5,771 bases of DNA from Neisseriaceae bacterium (GTDB taxonomy: Bacteria > Pseudomonadota > Gammaproteobacteria > Burkholderiales > UBA11063): assembly GCA_947499925.1 (NCBI GenBank), contig CANMQR010000055.1:1-5771 (forward strand), written 5' to 3'. Shown piece after piece: positions 1 to 5,771 of the stretch (its first letter is position 1; each line of letters opens with the position of its first letter). Below the pieces are notes generated by a model. The model did not search any database, was not told the DNA's origin, and worked only from the letters and a program-made list of their open reading frames with translations. The translations under genes and the position numbers were made by a program.

Positions 1-1080
1 AATAGGTTATATAAATTTTATTTTTATGAAAAGTTTTTTATTTTACGTAAAGAATATAATCACTATTGCCAATGGGTAAGCGCTAATTTAAGTAATGTAC
101 AGTTTAGAACCAAAGTTATTGACATTACCATAGATACCATTAATAGCAATGCATTATATAAAGTTAAAATACTAAATACTGACACTAAAGAAATAGATAT
201 TCTGTATACTCGACATATTGCACTTGGAGTAGGAACTTCACCTTGTATCCCAGAGCATCTTACTTTTCCTGAAACACCATATATATTTCATTCTGCTAAA
301 TACCTGCAGCATGCAAAATTATTAGATGAGTGTAAAACAATTTGCGTTATTGGATCAGGACAAAGTGCAGCAGAAATAGTGTTAGATTTATTATCACAGC
401 ATCAAGATCGCCAAAGAAAATTAATATGGATAACTAGGTCTTCAGGGTTTTTTCCTATGGAGTATTCAAAACTTGGTCTTGAGCATTTTAGCCCAGATTA
501 TATGAATTTATTTTATAAATTGGATGAATCTATAAGAAAGAAGATGATATCTAAGCAAAGTTTACTATATAAAGGCATTAGTAAAGAAACAATCGCTGAA
601 ATCTTTGATTTAATTTATCGCTTAACGGTTGGTTCTCAAGTTAAGCCTTTGACAATGCTCTCTAATACTCAGGTTAATTCCATAACAACAGCAAATATTC
701 CAGGGTTTTTTAGCGTAAACTCTCAACACAATTTAACTAAGTCAATACCACAGATTGAGTGTGATGCAGTCATTCTTGCAACTGGTTATAAGTCATCAGA
801 TATTAAGATATTAGAGCCATTAGATAATATATTGATCAAAGATTCCAATCAAGGTTATGCATTAAACGAGGACTTTAGTATTAAGAGCTATTCAAATAAT
901 CTTGGTAAGATTTTTATGCAAAATAATAGTATGCTTTCTCATGGTATAGGATCACCAGATTTGGGGCTTGGTTGCCATCGCAATTCAGTATTGATAAACG
1001 CGATTTTAGGTAAAGAGTTTTATAAAATTGAGGAACAAAATGTATTTCAAACTTTTAATTTTACAACTTTGGGAGGTTAA
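1..1080 (+). CDS. N-hydroxylating flavin monooxygenase, IucD/RhbE/AlcA family (5' end missing)
   Basis: Family enzymes use FAD, NADPH and O2 to hydroxylate the side-chain or terminal amine of lysine, ornithine or a diamine, the first committed step to a hydroxamate siderophore; they act in the cytoplasm. The frame is open from base 1, so the true start lies upstream. The GTG at 379 is not a credible start because conserved family sequence precedes it. In the visible 359 residues I see an N-terminal stretch rich in aromatic residues (LYKFYFYEKFF, then EYNHYCQW), the NADPH-binding GSGQSAAE at residues 118-125, ATGYK at 260-264, and a C-terminal HGIGSPDLGLGCHRNS segment typical of the family's end. 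Family members are about 430-450 residues, so roughly 80 residues with the FAD-binding GxGxxx motif are missing. The aromatic stretch reminds me more of RhbE/AlcA (diamine) than of IucD (lysine), but the substrate is inference. The stop codon directly abuts the next ATG. Confidence 0.93.
   Translation, partial: NRLYKFYFYEKFFILRKEYNHYCQWVSANLSNVQFRTKVIDITIDTINSNALYKVKILNTDTKEIDILYTRHIALGVGTSPCIPEHLTFPETPYIFHSAKYLQHAKLLDECKTICVIGSGQSAAEIVLDLLSQHQDRQRKLIWITRSSGFFPMEYSKLGLEHFSPDYMNLFYKLDESIRKKMISKQSLLYKGISKETIAEIFDLIYRLTVGSQVKPLTMLSNTQVNSITTANIPGFFSVNSQHNLTKSIPQIECDAVILATGYKSSDIKILEPLDNILIKDSNQGYALNEDFSIKSYSNNLGKIFMQNNSMLSHGIGSPDLGLGCHRNSVLINAILGKEFYKIEEQNVFQTFNFTTLGG
1071..1076 (+). promoter_or_regulatory. 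Ribosome binding site of the first NIS synthetase gene
   Basis: GGGAGG lies 4 nt before the ATG at 1081, inside the last codons of the monooxygenase gene. It is the only strong Shine-Dalgarno sequence in the window and supports the ATG at 1081 as the start. The spacing is slightly short. Its position suggests translation coupled to the upstream gene. Confidence 0.75.
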
Positions 1081-2796
1081 ATGAAAATAGCAAAAGAAAT
1101 CACCTTAAAAAATTTGCTAAATGCTTATCTAAAAAATAATAAAAACTATGAGTATAAAGTAATAGATAATGTTCATTATCTGCATATTAGTTTTAAAGAA
1201 GCCAAAGCAGTCCTAATTGCAAGTTTAAGTTATTTTTCTATTGTTGGACGTCATCAGTTTAAATTTCCACTCAATATTTTAAAATTGGGGGAAGATATAC
1301 CGCAACCAATAGATTTTTTTACTTCAGTGGAGATGATTTTATCTGCTCTTATGGAGAGCAATAAAGTTCTTAATGCTGATAGCATAAATTTTATTGAACA
1401 AATCAAGGGTAGTTATAGAAACTTGAAATTGACTTTTAGCCAATTGGATTGTCAACAGATAAATGAATTATTTGCTCAACGAGTAAATTTTAAACTCACT
1501 GAAAGCTCATTGCTTGCTGGGCATCAAATGCATCCCACTCCTAAAAGCTGTGATGGATTTACATCAGAAGAATTTATTGCTTATTATCCTGAATTACGCA
1601 ATCAATTCCAAATGCATTATTTTTTAGCGTCTAAAGAAAACGTTATGTCAGATAGTCTACTTTCAAATACTACAAATGATTTACTGCAAAAATATTTTCT
1701 TGATGGAAAAAATTATGGTGATGATATACTAATACCAATACATCCATGGCAAGCACAATATATTAAAAATCTAGCACCAATTAAAAAAATGTTGGAAGAT
1801 AAAACTCTAACTGAATTAGGTCCATTGGGGCAGTATTTTAATGCAACATCTTCAATTCGGAGTGTTTATAGCGAACGTGTACCTTATATGCTTAAGCTTT
1901 CATTAAATGTAATGATTACTAATTCTGTTCGTATGCAGTATGAGCGTGAGCTTAGCCGTGCAATTTCAGTTGGTAAATTTTGGAAAAGTATTATTGCAAC
2001 TCAATTAAAAAATAAATTTCCATCATTTAATGCCATTACTGATCCTGCATTTATTTGCTTACAGTATAAGGGACAAATAATAGAAGAAAGTGCCGTACTT
2101 TTTCGTAACAATCCATTTATGGATGCTGATAACAATGTAGCTTGTCTTGCATCTTTATGTCAAGATAATCCGTTTAAATCGGGCAACCGCTTTAACGAAA
2201 TAATTCCACAATTAGCTGTAAACTATAACGTTACAGATAAAGAAGCCTCAATCTTATGGTTCAATAAGTTTCTGCAAATGTGCATTGAGCCATTATTGTG
2301 GTTATTCACTCATTATGAGATTGCTCTAGAAGGTCACCAGCAGAATTTGCTTATCAAAATTGATAGAGATGGAATGCCAGAGTGCGGCTACTACCGTGAC
2401 AGTCAAGGTTACTATATAAGTGATAATGCTTTATCAAAATCAGATAATAATTTAGGGATTTATCATGATTTTGCTACAGGTAGCACTGAATTTATAGCTC
2501 ATCATTTAAGTTATTATCTAATATGCAATAGTGTTTTTGGAGTTATCAATGCTATAGCTTACGCAGGTTATATTAACGAAATAGAGTTAATTAAATCTTT
2601 GCAAAAATTTATTTTTAGTAAAGACAAAGAGTGGATAAATAAAGTTAATAGCTACTTAAACACGTTACTAAACAACAAAACATTGCCAATTAAAGACAAT
2701 CTTGGTACCAAGCTTTTTAATATGGATGAGCTAACAGCTCCTCTAGAAATGCAGTCAATCTATAGCGAGATTCCAAATCCACTGAACCTAAATTAA
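1081..2796 (+). CDS. NIS siderophore synthetase, IucA/IucC family (first of two; IucA-like role)
   Basis: NIS synthetases adenylate a carboxylate of citrate (or a related acid) with ATP and condense it with an amine, hydroxylamine or alcohol. At 571 residues this is close to IucA (about 575). Hallmarks in order: GHQMHPTPKSCDGF at 147-160, IPIHPWQ at 218-224, the ATP-binding TSSIRS at 256-261, K272 and R284 spaced like Lys293/Arg305 of AcsD, EGHQQN at 417-422 (His, Gln and Asn matching AcsD 444/446/447), and RD at 439-440, followed by the FhuF-like C-terminal part. Two substitutions stand out: the family motif HPxxKxRxGF has Cys at 157 instead of Arg, and the SxRT motif ends in Ser261. No signal peptide or membrane segment is seen, so it should be cytoplasmic. 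It starts at ATG 1081, immediately after the monooxygenase stop, behind a strong ribosome binding site. As an operon partner of a second synthetase, it most likely makes the first citrate amide bond. The exact class (A or C) and substrates are inferred. Confidence 0.93.
   Translation: MKIAKEITLKNLLNAYLKNNKNYEYKVIDNVHYLHISFKEAKAVLIASLSYFSIVGRHQFKFPLNILKLGEDIPQPIDFFTSVEMILSALMESNKVLNADSINFIEQIKGSYRNLKLTFSQLDCQQINELFAQRVNFKLTESSLLAGHQMHPTPKSCDGFTSEEFIAYYPELRNQFQMHYFLASKENVMSDSLLSNTTNDLLQKYFLDGKNYGDDILIPIHPWQAQYIKNLAPIKKMLEDKTLTELGPLGQYFNATSSIRSVYSERVPYMLKLSLNVMITNSVRMQYERELSRAISVGKFWKSIIATQLKNKFPSFNAITDPAFICLQYKGQIIEESAVLFRNNPFMDADNNVACLASLCQDNPFKSGNRFNEIIPQLAVNYNVTDKEASILWFNKFLQMCIEPLLWLFTHYEIALEGHQQNLLIKIDRDGMPECGYYRDSQGYYISDNALSKSDNNLGIYHDFATGSTEFIAHHLSYYLICNSVFGVINAIAYAGYINEIELIKSLQKFIFSKDKEWINKVNSYLNTLLNNKTLPIKDNLGTKLFNMDELTAPLEMQSIYSEIPNPLNLN
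1164..1181. repeat. Perfect 8-bp inverted repeat inside the coding sequence (Fur-box-like in part)
   Basis: AGATAATG, a TT spacer, then CATTATCT. The outer hexamers GATAAT/ATTATC are those of the enterobacterial Fur box, but here they are 4 nt apart, whereas the classical 19-bp box separates its outer hexamers by 7 nt. It lies about 83 nt inside the first NIS synthetase gene, encoding in frame residues around I28-L34. A regulatory role is speculative; it may be chance in AT-rich sequence. Confidence 0.3.
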
Positions 2797-2814
2797 CATT
2801 GAAAGAACACATAT

Positions 2815-4662
2815 ATGCAAGAATCATTAAGATATTTAAATCGCTCCCTAACAAGTAAAAATTGGCGAATCGCAAACCTTAATCTACTTAGAAAAATACT
2901 TGTTGAGTTTATGTATGAAGATTTGATAACAACTGAAACCAAAGCGTTGGATAATAAAAATTATCAACATAGATTAAACTTATCACCAGATATTTACTAT
3001 ACATTTGTAGGCTCATTAAGGATTTTTGGTAATTGGAATATTGATAAAGGCAGTATTCGTCTTTATAAAAATTCAGAAGAAGTGCATGAGTTATCAGTGA
3101 GTGATTTTATTTGTTATGCTTACAAACTAATAGGAGTCGATGAGTTGACTCTTGGGCATTATTTACGAGAGTTAAACCATACTTTAATAGCAGATTGCCA
3201 TTTGATCAGTAATGACCAAAATATAAATAAAAAGTTATTATCACTACCTGATTTTTCTCAACTTGATGGTTATATGCATGCACATCCATGGTTTGTAATT
3301 AATAAAGGTCGCCTAGGATTTTCTTACTCAGAGTACTTATGCTATGCACCTGAAATACAAAATTTATTACAATTGTCATGGCTTGCGGTAAAAAAAGATA
3401 GCTCTAAATTTAACTCAATTGATGGGTTAGATTACCAAAAACTAATTACGGCTGAATTATCAAAATCAGAGCTTGATGATTTCTATAAGCAGCTAAATAA
3501 TTTAGACTTAAAACAAAGTGATTACTATTTTATGCCAGTACATGAATGGCAATGGCAACGTCAGATAATTCAGCTATTCTCTGAAGATATTGTAAAACAT
3601 AATATTGTATATTTGGGCAAGTCAAATGATAACTATTTGGCAACACAGTCAATTAGGAGTTTTAATAATCAGTCTCATAGGCACAAATTTCAAGTTAAAT
3701 TGCCTCTTAGTATTTTTAATACTGCAGTCTACCGAGGTTTACCAGGGGAGCGTACAGAACTTGCACCAGTTTTGAGCCAGTGGATTAAGCTTAAATTAGC
3801 AAATGATGATTTTCTTAATCAGCAGCGTTTGGTGATGTTAGGAGAAATTGCAAGTATTAATTATGACCATAAAGTTTATCAAAGATTGCCAGGTGTTCCT
3901 TATCAGTATCAAGAGTTATTGGGAGTGATTTGGCGAGAAAATGTGAATAACTATCTGCGACCAAATGAAAAAGTTATTACAATGGCATCTCTGATTCACA
4001 TAGATAATAATAGTGTTCCATTTATAAACTCTCTTATTGCCAAATCAGGTTTAGCAATTGATGACTGGCTTATAAAGTTTTTGGGTGTATGTATTCCACC
4101 TTTACTACATTGGTTATATAAATACGGTGTGGTGTTTTCACCGCATGGTGAAAATACTATGTTGATACTTGACGAAAACTATTATCCAACCGGTTTGGTT
4201 TTGAAGGATTTTATAGATGATATAAATATAACTAGTATAGATATTGCAGAGTTAGAAGATCTACCTAATGTATTATTGGATACCCTGTACCGCTTATCTG
4301 ATGAAGATCTAGCACAGTTTATCCATACTGGATTGTTTGTGGTGTTATACCGTTATTTATCTGATATTTTATGTAGTTACAGCAATTATCCTGAAGAAGT
4401 ATTTTGGCAGAAAGTGCATGATACAGTTACAGCATATCATATTAAACACCCTGAGTTCCAAACTAGGATTTTAGAAATTGATATTTTAAAGCCAAAGTTT
4501 AAAAAACTTAATTTAAATCGCTTGAGGTTGCTTGATGTAGGATATGGTGATTATGCACAGCGGCCAAAAGTGGAATCAAGAGTATTGATGGATAATCCAA
4601 TAAATGCTGCATATTTGAGTTCGCGTATACAATATGTTACTACCAGTGATAATCATGAATAG
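2815..4662 (+). CDS. NIS siderophore synthetase, IucC/RhbF/AlcC type (second of two)
   Basis: It is predicted to finish the siderophore by amide bond formation between the remaining citrate carboxylate of the mono-amide intermediate and a second hydroxamate arm, using ATP, in the cytoplasm. Its 615 residues are slightly longer than IucC (about 580) and near RhbF/AlcC size. Visible motifs: HAHPWFVINKGRLGF at 155-169 (the intact HP..K.R.GF signature), MPVHEWQW at 240-247, TQSIRS at 277-282, K295 and R307 for ATP/substrate binding, an RGLPGE segment at 307-312 typical of this subgroup, SPHGEN at 442-447 (His444, Glu446, Asn447), LKDFIDD at 463-469, and a C-terminal LNLNRLRLLDVGYGDYAQRP followed by NPI. 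The His-Gly-Glu-Asn and NKGR forms are what I associate with the IucC/AlcC branch. The ATG at 2815 follows the previous stop by 18 nt, with only a weak GAAAG ribosome binding site at 2801-2805. The end overlaps the acyltransferase start. Assignment to the family is firm; the exact substrate is not. Confidence 0.95.
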   Translation: MQESLRYLNRSLTSKNWRIANLNLLRKILVEFMYEDLITTETKALDNKNYQHRLNLSPDIYYTFVGSLRIFGNWNIDKGSIRLYKNSEEVHELSVSDFICYAYKLIGVDELTLGHYLRELNHTLIADCHLISNDQNINKKLLSLPDFSQLDGYMHAHPWFVINKGRLGFSYSEYLCYAPEIQNLLQLSWLAVKKDSSKFNSIDGLDYQKLITAELSKSELDDFYKQLNNLDLKQSDYYFMPVHEWQWQRQIIQLFSEDIVKHNIVYLGKSNDNYLATQSIRSFNNQSHRHKFQVKLPLSIFNTAVYRGLPGERTELAPVLSQWIKLKLANDDFLNQQRLVMLGEIASINYDHKVYQRLPGVPYQYQELLGVIWRENVNNYLRPNEKVITMASLIHIDNNSVPFINSLIAKSGLAIDDWLIKFLGVCIPPLLHWLYKYGVVFSPHGENTMLILDENYYPTGLVLKDFIDDINITSIDIAELEDLPNVLLDTLYRLSDEDLAQFIHTGLFVVLYRYLSDILCSYSNYPEEVFWQKVHDTVTAYHIKHPEFQTRILEIDILKPKFKKLNLNRLRLLDVGYGDYAQRPKVESRVLMDNPINAAYLSSRIQYVTTSDNHE

Positions 4663-5608
4663 AACAGAACATTTTAGTTATACTTGTTCACAAACTGGAG
4701 ATTCTTTAACTTTAGTTAAAGTCAATCTTGAACTAGATTTTGAATATCTATATAGTTGGATGCATGAACCACATGTAGCTGCATTATGGCACTTAGACAA
4801 GCCATATGCAGATTTATATGCATACTTTAAGAACATGCTTACTAATACTAATCAAGAGTTATTTATGCTGAGTATAAACAATGCTCTCGTAGCTTATGGT
4901 GAAGTGTACAGTGTTTGTCATGACCGACTGGCTAACTTTTATCCGAGCTGTCCTGGTGATTATGGCATACATTTGTTAATTGGCAATCCATTAAGCCTTG
5001 GGTTAGGTTACAGTAAGTTAATTGTGCGTGGACTTAGTCATTATCTATTTAGCCGTTGTGATGCATTGCGAGTGCTGATTGAACCAAGTGTTGAGGTAAA
5101 ACAGCTTCGCTCACTTGAACGCAAGCTGGGGTTTAAAAATCTAGGAATCATTCAATTACCAGAAAAAATGGCAACTTTGTATGCAATTGAACCTTATGAT
5201 TTTTATAAAGCAAATCCTTCACGTATTGATTGTATAATTCATAATTGGCCCATCATTCATATTAATTTTCCAAGTTTTCCAACAGATTATGCCGTAAGTA
5301 ATTGGATCAAGCAACTGGAGCTATTAGTAACTATACCCGAGCCATATGTTGTTATTACTACTTTTGATCACAATTACCAATTTTCCCAATCCGCGCGTAA
5401 AGAACAAATGGGTTGGTTTAAACGTAATAAAAAGCTTCTTGCACAATATTGTCGTGGCATGTTAAGAGTTACTAATGATGCTGATATGATAAGCAAATTA
5501 AATAAGCCAGCTATGAAAAAAAATATGCCGTTTCAGTGTATAGCTTGCCAATCTGTCACTGTCGCAACTCAAATGGCCCACGAGCTTTTAAAGATAAATA
5601 TAAGTTAA
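4655..5608 (+). CDS. GNAT N-acyltransferase (IucB/RhbD-like) with extra C-terminal domain
   Basis: It is predicted to transfer an acyl group from acyl-CoA (acetyl-CoA in IucB and RhbD) to the hydroxylamine made by the monooxygenase, giving the hydroxamate. I chose ATG 4655 (317 residues), which overlaps the previous gene by 8 nt; the in-frame ATG 4634 would add seven residues (MLLPVII). Neither has a clear ribosome binding site. Numbering from 4655, residues ~30-185 form the GNAT core: WMHEPHVAALWHL at 35-47, GEVYSV at 82-87, GIHLLIG at 104-110, the acyl-CoA loop region GLGYSKLIVRG at 116-126, IEPSVEVKQLRSLERKLGF at 142-160, and a YDFY end near 181-184. IucB-type proteins usually have Asn within the EP...N segment; here that position appears to be Val148. 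IucB carries its GNAT domain at the C-terminus, but here it is N-terminal and ~120 further residues follow (190-317), with PYVVITTFD at 230-238 and a WF..NK..L..YC.G motif near 254-268. These look like a STAS/SEC14-type fold, which is tentative. The acyl chain length cannot be read from the sequence. Confidence 0.85.
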   Translation: MNRTEHFSYTCSQTGDSLTLVKVNLELDFEYLYSWMHEPHVAALWHLDKPYADLYAYFKNMLTNTNQELFMLSINNALVAYGEVYSVCHDRLANFYPSCPGDYGIHLLIGNPLSLGLGYSKLIVRGLSHYLFSRCDALRVLIEPSVEVKQLRSLERKLGFKNLGIIQLPEKMATLYAIEPYDFYKANPSRIDCIIHNWPIIHINFPSFPTDYAVSNWIKQLELLVTIPEPYVVITTFDHNYQFSQSARKEQMGWFKRNKKLLAQYCRGMLRVTNDADMISKLNKPAMKKNMPFQCIACQSVTVATQMAHELLKINIS

Positions 5609-5611
5609 ATT

Positions 5612-5771
5612 ATGATTCCATATAATAAAAGTCTATTTACTATAACCTGCCTTGCTATAGCAAATACTATACCTATGTATTTTGCAACTTTAGCCATACC
5701 AACTATTATGCGTTCTCATGGAGTTTCACTCGTAATAATTGGGGGTTTTGGTGCTCTAATGCTACCATGGG
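5612..5771 (+). CDS. MFS permease N-terminus, probably RhtX/FptX/AmpG-like siderophore transporter (3' end missing)
   Basis: ATG 5612 follows the acyltransferase stop by 3 nt, and the frame stays open to the window end, giving 53 residues. A short polar start (MIPYNKS) leads into a hydrophobic segment at about residues 8-30, a short loop with a basic residue (IMRSHGVSL, 32-40), and a second hydrophobic segment from about 41 that ends in LMLPW. This spacing, with YFA...P near the end of helix 1, R..G(V)S before helix 2 and LPW within it, fits the AmpG/RhtX/FptX branch of the major facilitator superfamily, whose siderophore members carry ferric siderophores across the inner membrane. An exporter is the main alternative, because many NIS operons encode an MFS exporter, and 53 residues cannot settle direction. 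No convincing ribosome binding site is seen, so translation may be coupled to the upstream gene. Confidence 0.75.
   Translation, partial: MIPYNKSLFTITCLAIANTIPMYFATLAIPTIMRSHGVSLVIIGGFGALMLPW

Noticed and set aside
119..147. TTGACA at 119-124 as a -35 box of an internal promoter
   Set aside because: It lies inside the monooxygenase coding sequence, and the hexamer 17 nt downstream (AATAGC) is a poor -10 box; such matches are expected in AT-rich DNA.
379..1080. A separate 233-residue gene starting at GTG 379
   Set aside because: The same frame is open to base 1 and encodes conserved monooxygenase sequence, including the GSGQSAAE motif just before 379; it is one gene cut by the window edge.
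2797..2814. The 18-nt gap between the synthetase genes as a terminator or promoter site
   Set aside because: It is too short and shows no inverted repeat or T-tract; it holds only a weak ribosome binding site.
3541..3558. VHEWQW instead of VHPWQW in the second synthetase as an active-site defect
   Set aside because: I recall the HEWQW form from IucC/AlcC-type members, and all other nucleotide-binding residues are present, so it looks like a subgroup variant rather than damage.
4642..4660. GATAATCAT at 4648-4656 as a Fur box over the acyltransferase start
   Set aside because: Only the central part matches; the flanks of the 19-bp consensus match poorly, and the bases are explained by the two overlapping reading frames.
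1..5771. Rhizoferrin or staphyloferrin-type (non-hydroxamate) pathway
   Set aside because: An N-hydroxylating monooxygenase plus an IucB-type acyltransferase points to hydroxamate arms, which those carboxylate siderophores lack.

Overview
This window is a compact part of a siderophore operon of the NRPS-independent (NIS) hydroxamate-citrate type. All five reading frames lie on the + strand. It is AT-rich, roughly one third G+C by eye. The protein families resemble those of the aerobactin, rhizobactin 1021, schizokinen and acinetoferrin pathways of Proteobacteria. Together these suggest a low-GC proteobacterium, probably a gammaproteobacterium, but no gene here fixes the genus.

Layout: (1) bases 1-1080 hold the C-terminal ~359 residues of an FAD/NADPH N-hydroxylating monooxygenase of the IucD/RhbE/AlcA family, whose start lies before the window. 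(2) 1081-2796 is a 571-residue IucA/IucC-family NIS synthetase, IucA-like by role. (3) 2815-4662 is a second, 615-residue NIS synthetase of the IucC/RhbF/AlcC type. (4) About 4655-5608 is a GNAT acyltransferase of the IucB/RhbD type with an extra C-terminal domain of about 120 residues, which I read tentatively as STAS/SEC14-like. (5) From 5612 to the window end is the N-terminus of a membrane protein that looks like an RhtX/FptX/AmpG-type MFS permease.

Junctions are tight: 0 nt, 18 nt, an 8-nt overlap and 3 nt. I saw no terminator or convincing promoter between the genes, so they are probably one transcript starting upstream. There is no stretch over 300 bases without a gene.

Proposed pathway: the monooxygenase hydroxylates a primary amine (lysine, 1,3-diaminopropane or a similar diamine), the GNAT enzyme acylates the hydroxylamine to a hydroxamate, and the two synthetases attach one such arm to each terminal carboxylate of citrate. 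The permease would move the product or its ferric complex across the inner membrane. This is a recognisable pathway rather than a new system. The less usual points are the two-domain acyltransferase, an Arg-to-Cys change in a signature motif of the first synthetase, the gene order, and a perfect palindrome near the start of the first synthetase gene.
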